The notes: generated by a model from the sequence alone, not told the origin. A DNA stretch of 64,000 bases from Ideonella paludis (GCF_018069865.1 NZ_JAGQDG010000005.1:1-64000); one strand, 5' to 3'; positions 30,881 through 40,305 are shown, numbered from the stretch's first letter. A program made the numbers and translations.

Positions 30881-32614
30881 ATGCCTTCTCTCTCGCGGGC
30901 CGCACAGGCCTTGGCCCCTCTGCTGGCACGGCCGCTTTGGCCCACTTTGATGGCGGGTTTGCTGTGCACCAGCATGGTCTGGCCGGCAGGCTCTGCGGCG
31001 GTGGCTGCGCCCACGGCCAACGCCCTGGCCGCCCAGGCCACCACCGTGGACATCTCGCCCGTCGCGCCCGTGTATCGCCCCAGTACCCTGCCCACAGGCT
31101 GGCACCACGGCGTGTTCATGGAGATATTCGTGCGCGCCTTTGCCGACAGCAATGGCGATGGCATCGGCGACCTCAAAGGCCTGACGGCCAAGCTGGATGA
31201 TCTGAAAGACTTAGGCGTCAGCGGCATTTGGCTGATGCCCATCACCGCCAATGCGGATGGCGACCACGGCTATGCCACCACTGACTTTCGCGCCATCGCG
31301 CCCGAGTACGGCACGCTCGCGGACTTTGACGAGCTGCTGCGCCAGGCCCACGCCCGTGGCATCGGCGTGGTGATGGATTACGTCATCAACCATGCGGCCG
31401 CCCAGCACCCGCTGTTTCAAGCCGCCGTGGCCGACCCGAAAAGCCCGTGGCGGGATTGGTTTGTGTTTGCCGACACCGAGCCCCAGGGCTGGGACATCTG
31501 GGGCAAGAACCCTTGGTACCTGAGCAGCGCCCAGCACTGGAACAGCAAGCTGGAGCCCAAAGACCTGCCCAAGGCCCCGCCCGGTGCGCGGGACTTCTAC
31601 TTCGGCACCTTTGGCCCGCACATGCCCGACTTCAATATGCGCAACCCCCGCGTGGTGAAGTACCACGAGGACAGCCTGCGCTTCTGGCTCAACCGTGGCC
31701 TGGACGGCTTTCGCCTGGACGCCGTGCCGCACCTGATCGAGCGCGACGCGGTGAACTGGAATGACCAGCCCGAAAGCCGCCAGCTGACCAAGCGGCTGCA
31801 AGACCTGATCACCGCCTATGACAAGCGCTGGGTGGTCTGCGAGGCCACGGCCGAGCCCAATGATTGGGGCCACCCCCAGGTCTGCGGCAGCGCCTTTGCC
31901 TTTGGCTACGTGCACCACTTCGTCAAAGCGGCCCAGGGCGAGCCCGCCTCCATTCAGGAGCTGGCCCGCTACTGGCGCGAGGCGCCACCCGAGCGCTGGG
32001 GCATGTCCACCATGATCTCCAACCACGACATCTTCGCGGGCGAGCGCCTGTGGGACCAGCTCAAGGGCGACGAAGCCCGCTACAAGCTGGCCGCGGCCAG
32101 CTATTTGCTGCAGCCCGGCACGCCCTTCATCTACTTTGGCGAAGAGATCGGCCAAGCGGGTGTGCCCGGCTTGGGCGGCGACTTGCCCTTGCGCTCACCT
32201 CGCTCTTGGACGCCGGAGCCGCAGACCGCCGGCTTCACCACCGGCCAGCCCTTCCGCCCGCTGGCCCCCAATCTTGCGCGTTACAACGTGCAGAGCCAAT
32301 CGGCCGACCCGCAATCCCTCCGCAGCTTTTACAAGGCTTTGATTGCGCTGCGCCGCCAGCACGCGTCCATCGCCCAAGGCAGCTTTGAGCACAGCGCCGT
32401 GCAAGGCCAGACTTTAGTGTTCCAGCGCGCCCATGGCGCGGACCGCACCTTGGTGCTGATCAACTACGGCACCGAGCCGCAGGCCGTGGAGGTGCCGGGC
32501 CTGCCAGCCGGGGCGCGCCTGCAGCCGCTGTTCCAAGCCCAGGCCACACACGCCCAGGCGGGCCGCGTCACTGTGCCGGGTTTGGGCGTGCAGGTCTGGC
32601 AGGTGCAGCGGTGA
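30881..32614 (+). CDS. Exported alpha-amylase family glycosidase (GH13)
   Basis: A 577-residue protein with a long signal region (spans about 15-40, ending near AVAAP). The GH13 barrel contains VVMDYVINH (region I), GFRLDAVP with nucleophile Asp, VVCEATAE with the acid/base Glu, and ISNHDI with the third acidic residue, followed by a beta-sandwich C-domain. The GDLKGLTAKLDDLKDLGVSGIWLMPI start of the barrel is close to alpha-amylases and oligo-glucosidases of Xanthomonas and Burkholderiales type. Acts on linear alpha-1,4-glucans produced by the divergent pullulanase. Precise product specificity not assignable. Confidence 0.9.
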   Translation: MPSLSRAAQALAPLLARPLWPTLMAGLLCTSMVWPAGSAAVAAPTANALAAQATTVDISPVAPVYRPSTLPTGWHHGVFMEIFVRAFADSNGDGIGDLKGLTAKLDDLKDLGVSGIWLMPITANADGDHGYATTDFRAIAPEYGTLADFDELLRQAHARGIGVVMDYVINHAAAQHPLFQAAVADPKSPWRDWFVFADTEPQGWDIWGKNPWYLSSAQHWNSKLEPKDLPKAPPGARDFYFGTFGPHMPDFNMRNPRVVKYHEDSLRFWLNRGLDGFRLDAVPHLIERDAVNWNDQPESRQLTKRLQDLITAYDKRWVVCEATAEPNDWGHPQVCGSAFAFGYVHHFVKAAQGEPASIQELARYWREAPPERWGMSTMISNHDIFAGERLWDQLKGDEARYKLAAASYLLQPGTPFIYFGEEIGQAGVPGLGGDLPLRSPRSWTPEPQTAGFTTGQPFRPLAPNLARYNVQSQSADPQSLRSFYKALIALRRQHASIAQGSFEHSAVQGQTLVFQRAHGADRTLVLINYGTEPQAVEVPGLPAGARLQPLFQAQATHAQAGRVTVPGLGVQVWQVQR

Positions 32615-32715
32615 TCGTTGCCACACGCAGCCACTGCGATTCCCTTCAAAACCTTTGACGCACGGCCCTCGCGCTCAGCCGCCACAATGGTCTCCATCGT
32701 CTCTTGGAGCCCCTC

Positions 32716-33312
32716 ATGACCGTTGATCGCCCCACCGAACATCCCGTCGATGCCTTGTTCACCAACCGTTGGTCGCCCCGCGCCTACAGCGGCGAAGCCA
32801 TCGATGATGCAACCCTGATGCGCTTGTTCGAGGCTGCCCGCTGGGCGCCCTCGGCCTCCAACCTGCAGCCCTGGCGCTTCCTTTATGGCAAGGCCGGCAC
32901 GCCCGCCTGGCAGCCCATCTTCAACACCCTGGTGCCCTTCAACCAGAGCTGGGCGGCCAAGGCCTCGGTGCTGATTGCCGTCGTCTCCCGCGTGCGCTCC
33001 ACGCCACCGGGCAAGACCGAGAAAGTCGACAACGTATGGCACGCCTTTGATGCGGGTGCGGCCTGGCAAAACCTGGCCCTGCAAGCTTCGCTGCTGGGCT
33101 GGTATGCCCACGGCATGGGCGGCTTTGACAACGCCGCCTTGCGCCAAGCCTTGAACGTGCCCGAGGACTACGCCATCCATGCCGTGGTGGCCGTGGGCAA
33201 GCTGGGCGACAAGGCCCAACTGCCCGAAGCCCTGCAACAACGCGAAGGCCCGAGCCCCCGCCAGCCCCTGGCCGCCATGGTGGCCGAAGGCGCCTTTCGC
33301 TTTGAGGCCTGA
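32716..33312 (+). CDS. Nitroreductase family protein
   Basis: A 198-residue FMN-binding oxidoreductase: RWSPRAYSGEAIDDATLMRLFEAARWAPSASNLQPWRF is the FMN-contact signature of the family (residues about 17-55) and AAWQNLALQASLLGWYAHGMGGF the second conserved region. Start at 32716 (TGGAG upstream) rather than an in-frame TTG at 32704. Likely an NAD(P)H-dependent reductase of nitro or quinone compounds; substrate unknown. The kinase gene begins right after its stop. Confidence 0.88.
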   Translation: MTVDRPTEHPVDALFTNRWSPRAYSGEAIDDATLMRLFEAARWAPSASNLQPWRFLYGKAGTPAWQPIFNTLVPFNQSWAAKASVLIAVVSRVRSTPPGKTEKVDNVWHAFDAGAAWQNLALQASLLGWYAHGMGGFDNAALRQALNVPEDYAIHAVVAVGKLGDKAQLPEALQQREGPSPRQPLAAMVAEGAFRFEA

Positions 33313-33948
33313 GTGAGCCTCGCCGCGCTGCCCGCCGAGGCATTGAGCCGACTGGACGCACTGATCCAGCAGGCCCAAGCCAGCGGCCAGCGCCGCCTGC
33401 TGGGCTTGGTGGGCGCGCCAGGGGCCGGCAAGTCCACCTTGGCGGCGGCCCTGCAGGCCGCACGCCCCGGCGCGACGCAAGTCGTTCCCATGGATGGCTA
33501 CCACCTGGCCAACAGCACCCTGGCGGCCCTGGGCCGGCGCCAGCGCAAAGGCGCGCCGGACACTTTTGATGCGGCGGGCTTTGTGGCCCTGCTGCAGCGC
33601 TTGCGCGCACCGGGCGGCACGGTGGTCTACGCCCCCGAGTACCGCCGCGAGATCGAAGAAGCCGTGGCCGGTGCCATTGCCATCCCACCCGAGGTGCCCC
33701 TGCTCATCGTCGAAGGCAACTACCTGCTGCTGGAAGATGCGCCGTGGGCCGAGTGCCGCAGCCTGCTCGACGAGGCCTGGTATGTCGACGTCGACGACGC
33801 CCTGCGCACCGAACGCCTCGTCGCCCGCCACCGCCACTTCGGCCGCAGCGAGGCCGACGCCCGCGCCTGGGCCGCGCAGACCGATGAGCCCAATGCACGG
33901 CGCATTGAGGCGAGCAGGGGCAGTGCGGATTGGGTGCTGTGCTGTTGA
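33313..33948 (+). CDS. FrcK/YggC-like nucleoside or sugar kinase
   Basis: A 211-residue P-loop kinase: Walker A GAPGAGKS (about 34-41), DGYHLANSTL for phosphate acceptor binding, YAPEYRREIE, and LLIVEGNYLLL, the combination of the uridine kinase/pantothenate kinase-like family that includes YggC and the fructose-system kinase FrcK. GTG start directly follows the nitroreductase stop. The last residues read SADWVLCC-stop, whereas homologues usually end in a more conserved short tail; AT-rich DNA starts immediately after, so the final codons may have been replaced at a junction. Confidence 0.8.
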   Translation: MSLAALPAEALSRLDALIQQAQASGQRRLLGLVGAPGAGKSTLAAALQAARPGATQVVPMDGYHLANSTLAALGRRQRKGAPDTFDAAGFVALLQRLRAPGGTVVYAPEYRREIEEAVAGAIAIPPEVPLLIVEGNYLLLEDAPWAECRSLLDEAWYVDVDDALRTERLVARHRHFGRSEADARAWAAQTDEPNARRIEASRGSADWVLCC

Positions 33949-34043
33949 GAGGGATGGAACATTCGTCTGTTTCAGCGTAAATTGGGTACATTGGCAAACT
34001 CTTTGAGTTCACTCAGTCTCACTATTAAATTCAGGAGGAATAT

Positions 34044-35099
34044 ATGAAGAAAGCAGTTCTAACTCTTTGCGCATTGATGCCAATTGTCGCGGCAAGTCAA
34101 TGCAATGTCACCTATTTGGGTGGGGAGGTGACCGACCATCAAGCAAGTAGTTATCCAGTTGCTGTGGATAAGGACGGGAACTCATACGGGAATTTCTCAT
34201 ACCTCGGTATGAATGTTTGGGGGCCGGATGGCTCGACTGTAGCGGTATCTTCACCGGAGCCTACAACCGCACCATTTCAGCTTTCAATAAATAACAAAAA
34301 ACAGGCCATCGTTAATAGTGATTCATGGTGCTGGCCCGAGTTCAGAGACTACAGTACTGACATGATGATTTGGAATTGGGAGCAAGGTACGAAAGTTTGC
34401 CTAAAGCCGCTACCTTTTCAACTTCCGGAGGGGTTTTTTTCATCTTGGCCTCAACCGCCTGTTACAGTGATTGATGATAAAGGCTGGGTATATACCTCAG
34501 TCCCAGATAGGGGTACGCTTAGAAATCGAGCCATTGTTTGGCGAAATAATGGTGTTGCGGTTGAGTTACCTGTATTGCAAGGCGGTTTACGGCACTACAT
34601 CAACGGCGGAAATACCAGTGGGCTAGTGGTTGGACAAGCGTCTACAGATGGGCGGGATTTTCGTTCCGCGCCGATTGCTTGGAGATCAGGAAAAATTGAA
34701 CGATTGCCCCTGCCTGAAGGATTTACGGCCGGTCGCGCCGTATCGGCTTCCAGCAATGGGGATATTGTGGGTCAAGGATTTGTTGGTCGACGCCCATCTG
34801 GCCTATGGTGGTCTGAAGGTAAAGTAAAGGAGTTACCTCTCGGGTTTACCCCCTCGCACATTAATCGCCATGGGCAAATTATTGGGCGCGCAGGGAAAAA
34901 TTGGCTGCCCGCTATCTACAAAAATGACGAAATCGTCCTCATCAACACTATTATGCCGGCCTCCTGGCGTGAAAAGGGCTATGAAGTGACATTGCTCACT
35001 GACATTAACGACAAGTCTGAAGTGCTGGCTAAATATCTTGGCGGGCCGGACTTTCGCTATGGTTCAGTATTGCTGAGAGGCTGTTTTAGTAATCAATAA
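34044..35099 (+). CDS. Secreted repeat protein, HAF-like, copy 1
   Basis: A 351-residue protein with a signal peptide (KKAVLTLCALMPIVAASQC) and a beta-propeller-like mature part of recurring short motifs: AVDKDGNSYG, SINNKKQAIVN, VIDDKGWVYT, SASSNGDIVGQ, HINRHGQIIGR. This pattern recalls HAF-repeat extracellular proteins. About 40% of aligned positions look shared with the product of 36017-37081, including VCLKPLPF and VIDDKGWVY. AGGAGG precedes the start. Unlike the flanking genes it is AT-rich, a sign of separate acquisition. Function unknown. Confidence 0.75.
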   Translation: MKKAVLTLCALMPIVAASQCNVTYLGGEVTDHQASSYPVAVDKDGNSYGNFSYLGMNVWGPDGSTVAVSSPEPTTAPFQLSINNKKQAIVNSDSWCWPEFRDYSTDMMIWNWEQGTKVCLKPLPFQLPEGFFSSWPQPPVTVIDDKGWVYTSVPDRGTLRNRAIVWRNNGVAVELPVLQGGLRHYINGGNTSGLVVGQASTDGRDFRSAPIAWRSGKIERLPLPEGFTAGRAVSASSNGDIVGQGFVGRRPSGLWWSEGKVKELPLGFTPSHINRHGQIIGRAGKNWLPAIYKNDEIVLINTIMPASWREKGYEVTLLTDINDKSEVLAKYLGGPDFRYGSVLLRGCFSNQ

Positions 35100-35113
35100 T
35101 CATCAGGAGATAA

Positions 35114-35170
35114 ATGGAGATCTTTGTTGTTGATGAGCCCCCGCATGAACGAATCTTATTGCCTCGATAA
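35114..35170 (+). CDS. Possible 18-codon leader peptide
   Basis: ATG with AGGAG at the right distance opens a frame of 18 codons (MEIFVVDEPPHERILLPR) whose TAA stop abuts the GTG start of the DUF456 gene. The spacing suggests translational coupling, but such a short frame can arise by chance. Confidence 0.3.
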   Translation: MEIFVVDEPPHERILLPR

Positions 35171-35665
35171 GTGATGACCCTGCTGCTTTGGGCGCTCAGC
35201 GCTGGCCTTGTCCTCCTCGGCTTTGCGGGCATTGTCTTGCCTGCCTTGCCCGGCACTTTGTTGGTCTGGGCCGGCTTGCTGCTTGCGGCTTGGATTGACG
35301 ACTTCCAGCGCATCGGCGGCTGGCCATTGGCCGCCATCAGCGTGCTGGCCGTCATCGCCTGGGCTTTGGACTATGTCGCCGGCCTGATGGGCGCGCGCCA
35401 CTTGGGTGCCAGCAAGCAAGCCTTGATCGGCGCGGCCCTGGGCACCGTGCTGGGCTTGTTCATGGGCTTGGTGGGCGTGTTCTTCATGCCCTTGGTCGGT
35501 GCGGCCGTTGGCGAGTACTTGGCCCGCCGCGACCAGCACGACGCCGCCCCCCAGGCCCTTAAAGTCGGCGTGGCCACCTGGGTGGGCATGCTGGTGGGCA
35601 TGCTGGCCAAGTTCGTGCTGGCCTTTGTGATGATTGGGGTGGCGGTGGCGGCTTATCTGTGGTGA
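35171..35665 (+). CDS. DUF456 family membrane protein
   Basis: A 164-residue integral membrane protein with about five hydrophobic segments and the family landmarks GLVLLGFAGIVLPALPGTLLVWAG at the N-terminus, LDYVAGLMGARHLGASK in the centre and a Gly-rich GVFFMPLVGAAVGE. Start at GTG 35171 or the adjacent ATG 35174. Host-like GC, although it sits between two horizontally acquired-looking paralogues. Function unknown. Confidence 0.88.
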   Translation: MMTLLLWALSAGLVLLGFAGIVLPALPGTLLVWAGLLLAAWIDDFQRIGGWPLAAISVLAVIAWALDYVAGLMGARHLGASKQALIGAALGTVLGLFMGLVGVFFMPLVGAAVGEYLARRDQHDAAPQALKVGVATWVGMLVGMLAKFVLAFVMIGVAVAAYLW

Positions 35666-36016
35666 GGCACGCTTCTGGTGACGCAGTTCCTTACGAAATC
35701 CCAGCCCAGAGTCATTAACCGGCCTCCCCCGGACTCGATCCATTGCAGATGCGGCTGAAGGGGCTGCTCATTTCGATACGCTGATCGCTGCCATGCAGGT
35801 ACTACGCTGAGCACGAATCACACCCTAGAGGTTGCGAAGGCACCTGGACCTTTACTTGACAAGCGGGTCGAAGCGAGCTGAGGCCTGATCGGCGGATGCT
35901 GGCAACCATCGTCCACGAGGTCTCCCCGATGGTGGCACCCTAGGCACTCGCGTAAAGTCCAGTTCAGAAAGGGAAGGGCCCTTTCAAAAAGATTTGATGG
36001 AGCGAGGAGAGTTGTG
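35666..36016. other. Intergenic region before secreted repeat protein 2
   Basis: About 350 bp without a gene. It contains TTGACA at 35856 with no clear -10 partner, and GAGGAGA just before the next start codon. Confidence 0.4.
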
Positions 36017-37081
36017 ATGAAGAAGCAGTTTTTCTGGACAGCGGCATTGATGGTACCGCTGGTGGTGAACAGCCAATGCCGAGTGACGGAGCTAGGTGGA
36101 GTCTCCGATATAACCCCAAACTGGCCTGTGGCGCTGGACAAGAATGGCAATTCGATGACCGTTTTCCAAGGCGGGCCAACGATTTGGGGTTCAAATGGCG
36201 CCGTAAAGGCGTCGGCTGACATTCAACTGCCCGAGGGGCCATACGCGTTGTCTATGAACAATGTGGGTCAAGCTGTTGTGCGTGTAGGCAACTGCTCTTC
36301 GGCGCGTCCCACCTACAGTTCAGATCTGGGTATTTGGAAGTGGACGGATGGCAGCGTTCAGTGCTTGAAGCCATTGCCGTTTGAAGTGCATCCAGATTTC
36401 CTGCAGCAAGGCAGCGATGCGGCGACTGTCATTGATGACAAAGGATGGGTTTACGCCAACGTTACTGACACCTTGAACGTGAACCGTGCGATGGCCTGGC
36501 CACCCAATGGTGCCCCAATCGAGCTTCCGGCTCCGAGTTTTTCCGTTTATCGCAAAGCACTAGGAGGTAGCGCTTCAGGCCTTGTTGTCGGCGTGGTCTC
36601 GAATCACCCGGACCTGAGTTTGGGCGGTGCGCCTGTGATGTGGAAAAACCGAACGCCGTCATATCTTTCGATTCCCCTTGATATGCGACAGGGTGAAGTC
36701 CAATCCGCTGCGAGCAACGGTGACATGGTGGGGCGGGTCGCTGGTCCTACGGCATCATTCTCCGGAATTTGGTGGAAGAGCGGCGGCCAACAGTATGAGC
36801 TCATGCCGAATTTTCGACCCTCGTTCGTCAATCGATACGGTAGGTCCGCTGGCTGGGCTACAACAGTGCCGTTTCTGACGCCTGCCATCTACGCGAACGG
36901 GGCGATGACAGAGATACAGAAGATCGTGCCATCTCGGTGGGCGAAGGCTGGAAACACTGTGGTGGACGTCAAAGGCTTGAACGACAAGTCTCAGATTTTG
37001 GTGACTTACCAAAGGAATTCGCCAGAAGGGTCAGCTTGGGGGGCAGCGTTGCTATCGGGTTGCTTCGGGGCCAAGTCCTAA
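36017..37081 (+). CDS. Secreted repeat protein, HAF-like, copy 2
   Basis: A 354-residue paralogue of the protein at 34044-35099: signal peptide ending near VVNSQC, then the same order of motifs (ALDKNGNSMT, SMNNVGQAVV, VQCLKPLPF, VIDDKGWVYA, SASSNGDMVGR-like AASNGDMVGR, VNRYGRSAG) and the same C-terminal SGCF. Start at ATG 36017 with GAGGAGA upstream. Its GC content is higher than that of copy 1, so the copies have diverged in composition or have different origins. Function unknown; likely extracytoplasmic. Confidence 0.75.
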   Translation: MKKQFFWTAALMVPLVVNSQCRVTELGGVSDITPNWPVALDKNGNSMTVFQGGPTIWGSNGAVKASADIQLPEGPYALSMNNVGQAVVRVGNCSSARPTYSSDLGIWKWTDGSVQCLKPLPFEVHPDFLQQGSDAATVIDDKGWVYANVTDTLNVNRAMAWPPNGAPIELPAPSFSVYRKALGGSASGLVVGVVSNHPDLSLGGAPVMWKNRTPSYLSIPLDMRQGEVQSAASNGDMVGRVAGPTASFSGIWWKSGGQQYELMPNFRPSFVNRYGRSAGWATTVPFLTPAIYANGAMTEIQKIVPSRWAKAGNTVVDVKGLNDKSQILVTYQRNSPEGSAWGAALLSGCFGAKS

Positions 37082-37130
37082 GGTTGTGATGTGGGCGGCC
37101 CCGGGGCTACTGGATGGCGCACCGTGAGGA

Positions 37131-37814
37131 CTACACATTGCGGGGAGGGTTGATAGTCATCCCTCCCACCCCCGGCAAATGCTGCCCCGAGGTCACCCCC
37201 ATCGACACATAGATGCTGGTCAGCCCATCGACGCCCACATCGGCGGGCTGCACCCAGGCTTGGGGCACGTAGATGAGGGCGCCGCCTACCGGCACCGGCG
37301 CGGTGGGCACCAGCACGGCCAGGTAGGGTGCGCCGCCCACCAGCACCGGCTCGGGTGAGGACAGCAAGCCCAGCACGGCAGCGGCTTGGCCGGGGCCGCC
37401 AAAGTGCAGCCAGACGGGGCTCATGGAGCGGGTGCCTTGCTCGTCGCGTTGCGCCATCAGGCCCACCAGCTTTTGCGCCATGTCGTAGATGTGACGCACC
37501 ACCGGGATGCGCTGCATCACCGCGTTCAGGCCTTCCAGTAGCACCGGCTGCAAGCGCGTTTGCACCAGCAGGCCTAAGGCCAAGATGCTGAGCAGCACCA
37601 GCCCTAAGCCCAGCAAATAGCCCACCACTTCGGAGCCACTCACGTCCAGGCCCAGGCTGATCAAGGCCTTGCCAAACAAGCTGGTCGGGCCTAGCCAGGC
37701 GTAGAGCAGACGCACTGCCCAGACCAAGATCACCACGGTGGCGGCCAAGGGCAGGGCGGCCAGCAGGCCGGTCAAAAACACATTCGCCAAACGGCGCAAA
37801 CCCGGTTTGATCAT
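37131..37814 (-). CDS. DUF502 family membrane protein
   Basis: A 227-residue protein with an N-terminal span (FLTGLLAALPLAATVVILVWAVRLLY), a second span near 60-80, and the conserved RIPVVRHIYDMAQKLVGLM segment of the DUF502 family. It overlaps the recJ stop by 4 bp (ATGA), so it is translated together with recJ. The last residues, GMTINPPRNV, follow the family pattern. Role unknown, thought to be in the membrane. Confidence 0.88.
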   Translation of the reverse strand: MIKPGLRRLANVFLTGLLAALPLAATVVILVWAVRLLYAWLGPTSLFGKALISLGLDVSGSEVVGYLLGLGLVLLSILALGLLVQTRLQPVLLEGLNAVMQRIPVVRHIYDMAQKLVGLMAQRDEQGTRSMSPVWLHFGGPGQAAAVLGLLSSPEPVLVGGAPYLAVLVPTAPVPVGGALIYVPQAWVQPADVGVDGLTSIYVSMGVTSGQHLPGVGGMTINPPRNV

Positions 37815-39538
37815 TGCGCGGCCTCCACCACCATTTGCACGCGTTGCTGGCCCTGAAACTCATCGACGCTGAGCCGGTAGGCCAAGCGCACGCGGTCGGG
37901 CAGCGGGTCGGTGTGGCCGAACCAAATGGCGTCGCGCAGCGTGCCTTGGGGACCGCCATGGCGCACGCGCAGCTTCAGGTGCGTCTCGCCCACCAGACGC
38001 TGCTGCACCACGTCCACCTCGTCGCAAAACACCGGCGCCGGAAAGCCCTGGCCCCAGACCACCTCATCCAGGGTCTGCACGGTTTCGGCATTGAAGTACT
38101 GCAGCGGCAGCGGGCCGTCGGTGGCCAGGGTGCGGGTCAGCGCGGCGGCGTCCAGCCATTCGCGGGCGACCTGCTGCAAAGCGGCGTCAAAGGTGTCCAC
38201 ATCTTCTTCGGCCAGGGTGCAGCCCGCCGCCATGGCATGGCCGCCAAAGCGCTTGAGCAGGTCGGGGTGGCGCTTGGTCACCAGGTCCAGCGCGTCGCGC
38301 AAATGAAAGCCGGGAATGGAGCGGCCCGAGCCTTTGAGCAAGCCATCGCTGCCCAGGGCTAACACAAAGGTGGGCCGGTGCAGGCGGTCTTTGAGCCGCC
38401 CGGCCACAATGCCCACCACGCCTTCGTGAAACTCGGGGTCAAACAGCACCAGGGCCGGGGGCGGGTCGCCTTCAGGCATCAGGTGCTCCAGCGCGGCCTC
38501 GGCCTGTTCGCGCATGCCGGCTTCTACAGTGCGGCGCTCGCGGTTGATGGCGTCCAACTGTTGGGCCAATTCTTGGGCGCGGCCCGGGCTGTCGGTCAGT
38601 AGGCATTCAATGCCCAAGGTCATGTCGGCCAGGCGCCCGGCGGCATTGATGCGCGGCCCTAAGGCAAAGCCAAAGTCGAAGGCCGAGGCCCGCTCGATGC
38701 GGCGTGCGGCGGCATGGAAGAGCGCGGCCACGCCGGGCTGCATACGGCCGCTGCGGATGCGCTTCAGGCCTTGGGCCACCAAGCGGCGGTTGTTGGCATC
38801 GAGCTTGACCACATCGGCCACCGTGCCCAGGGCCACCAGGTCCAACAGCGCATCCAGCCGGGGCTGGCTGGCGGCGTCAAACACGCCGCGCGCACGCAGC
38901 TCAGCGCGGGTGGCCAGCAGCACATAGAACATCACGCCCACACCGGCCAGCGCCTTGCTCTCAAAGCCGCACTCCGGCTGGTTGGGGTTGACGATGACAT
39001 CGGCATCGGGCAGCAGCACCGCGCCATCGACCAAGGCCGGCAAGTGGTGGTCCGTCACCAGCACCTGCATGCCGAGGGCCTTGGCGCGCGCCACGCCCGC
39101 GTGGCTGGCAATGCCGTTATCGACCGTGATCAAGACCTGCGGCTGGCACTGGGCTTGGGCCAGGTCCACGATGGTAGGCGTCAGGCCGTAGCCGTGCACG
39201 GCGCGGTCGGGCACCACGTAGTGCAGCTGCTCCGTGCGCGCCCCCAACATGGCCAGCCCGCGCAGGGCCACGGCGCAGGCGGTGGCGCCGTCGCAGTCGT
39301 AGTCGGCCACCACGCACAGGCGCAAGCCTTGCTGCAGGGCGTCGGCCAAAAGCTGCGCGGCAGCCTCACTGCCCTTGAGTTGCGAGGGGGGAAGCAAGCG
39401 GGCCAAGTTGTCGTCCAGGTCGTCTGCGTTCCTGATGCCCCGTGCGGCAAACAAGCGGGCCAGCAGCGGGTGCAGGCCGCTTTGCTCCAGGGCAAAGGCG
39501 GTGCGGGGGGCGGTGTCTCGGGCGGTCAGCTGAACCAT
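37811..39538 (-). CDS. recJ: Single-stranded-DNA-specific exonuclease RecJ
   Basis: A 575-residue 5'-3' exonuclease of recombination and mismatch repair. DHH phosphoesterase motifs are present: VVADYDCDGATA (motif I), VDNGI, TDHH (the DHH motif), VNPNQP; the DHHA1 region near GRSIPGFHLRDAL and KRFGGHAMAAG supplies the ssDNA-binding fold, and a C-terminal OB fold follows. Length fits RecJ (about 570). First gene of a two-gene operon with the DUF502 gene. Confidence 0.95.
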   Translation of the reverse strand: MVQLTARDTAPRTAFALEQSGLHPLLARLFAARGIRNADDLDDNLARLLPPSQLKGSEAAAQLLADALQQGLRLCVVADYDCDGATACAVALRGLAMLGARTEQLHYVVPDRAVHGYGLTPTIVDLAQAQCQPQVLITVDNGIASHAGVARAKALGMQVLVTDHHLPALVDGAVLLPDADVIVNPNQPECGFESKALAGVGVMFYVLLATRAELRARGVFDAASQPRLDALLDLVALGTVADVVKLDANNRRLVAQGLKRIRSGRMQPGVAALFHAAARRIERASAFDFGFALGPRINAAGRLADMTLGIECLLTDSPGRAQELAQQLDAINRERRTVEAGMREQAEAALEHLMPEGDPPPALVLFDPEFHEGVVGIVAGRLKDRLHRPTFVLALGSDGLLKGSGRSIPGFHLRDALDLVTKRHPDLLKRFGGHAMAAGCTLAEEDVDTFDAALQQVAREWLDAAALTRTLATDGPLPLQYFNAETVQTLDEVVWGQGFPAPVFCDEVDVVQQRLVGETHLKLRVRHGGPQGTLRDAIWFGHTDPLPDRVRLAYRLSVDEFQGQQRVQMVVEAAQ

Positions 39539-39736
39539 GTTTGGACGCTTGCGTTAGGGCTAAAGAAGAGAGTTGTCAAGACGCAATGGGAGGAGGACAG
39601 TGGTCGGGGCTGCCTCTAGCATGAGTTCAGACAGCGCTTCAGAGGCATTCTGCAGGCCCTGCAGTGACGAGGAGGGGCGTTGTCGGCTGTGCTTGTGCTA
39701 CGGCTCCACATCAACATCAACAGGAAGACATTCACC

Positions 39737-40303
39737 ATGAAGACTCACCTCATTGTTTCCGCTGCCTTGGTTGCCCTCAGTGTCGTCAGCGTGTCGGCGT
39801 CCGCCGCCATCAAGTCGGCCACCTTCCGCACTGAATCCAATTTGCCTATCTACGGAACGGGTGCGCCCTTGGTGCTGAGCAAAGGCTCGCCGCTGGTCGC
39901 CGGTGCAGACGAATTGACCGGCGCCCATGTGATCTCCAATCCGGACGGTTGGGGTGGCGGCATTGTCCACATGGACCTGGACAAGACCACGAACATTTTG
40001 ACCTTGAAGGCTCAAGACAACTGGGACTTCCAGACCTTCCACGCCTCGGTCGGCTTTGTCCGATTCACCAACGCCACTGAGTCTATTTGCGGCATCAAGT
40101 ACCTCGGCGGCAACATCACCACGCCGGCCATCACGCCATCGGCCACCTTTGTAGATAACGGCGTGTCCATCTCCTATGTTGTGCAAGATGTTTCGGGCGG
40201 GGGCTATTTCAATTTCGTGATGGGCGCCACCGCGCAGTTTCAGATTGAGACTTGCGTGCCCAGAGCGACCGAAAAGGCCTCGGTGCCTGGCCGCAATCAC
40301 TGA
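39737..40303 (+). CDS. Secreted protein of unknown function
   Basis: A 188-residue protein with a signal peptide (KTHLIVSAALVALSVVSVSASAA) and a beta-rich mature part without recognised domain; one cysteine pair (ESICGIKYLG and IETCVPRA) could form a disulfide. Start at 39737 with CAGGAAG upstream; an in-frame start at 39680 would precede it with non-signal residues. Divergent from recJ and convergent with the next gene. It resembles the small Burkholderiales exported proteins found as single genes. Confidence 0.65.
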   Translation: MKTHLIVSAALVALSVVSVSASAAIKSATFRTESNLPIYGTGAPLVLSKGSPLVAGADELTGAHVISNPDGWGGGIVHMDLDKTTNILTLKAQDNWDFQTFHASVGFVRFTNATESICGIKYLGGNITTPAITPSATFVDNGVSISYVVQDVSGGGYFNFVMGATAQFQIETCVPRATEKASVPGRNH

Positions 40304-40305
40304 GC

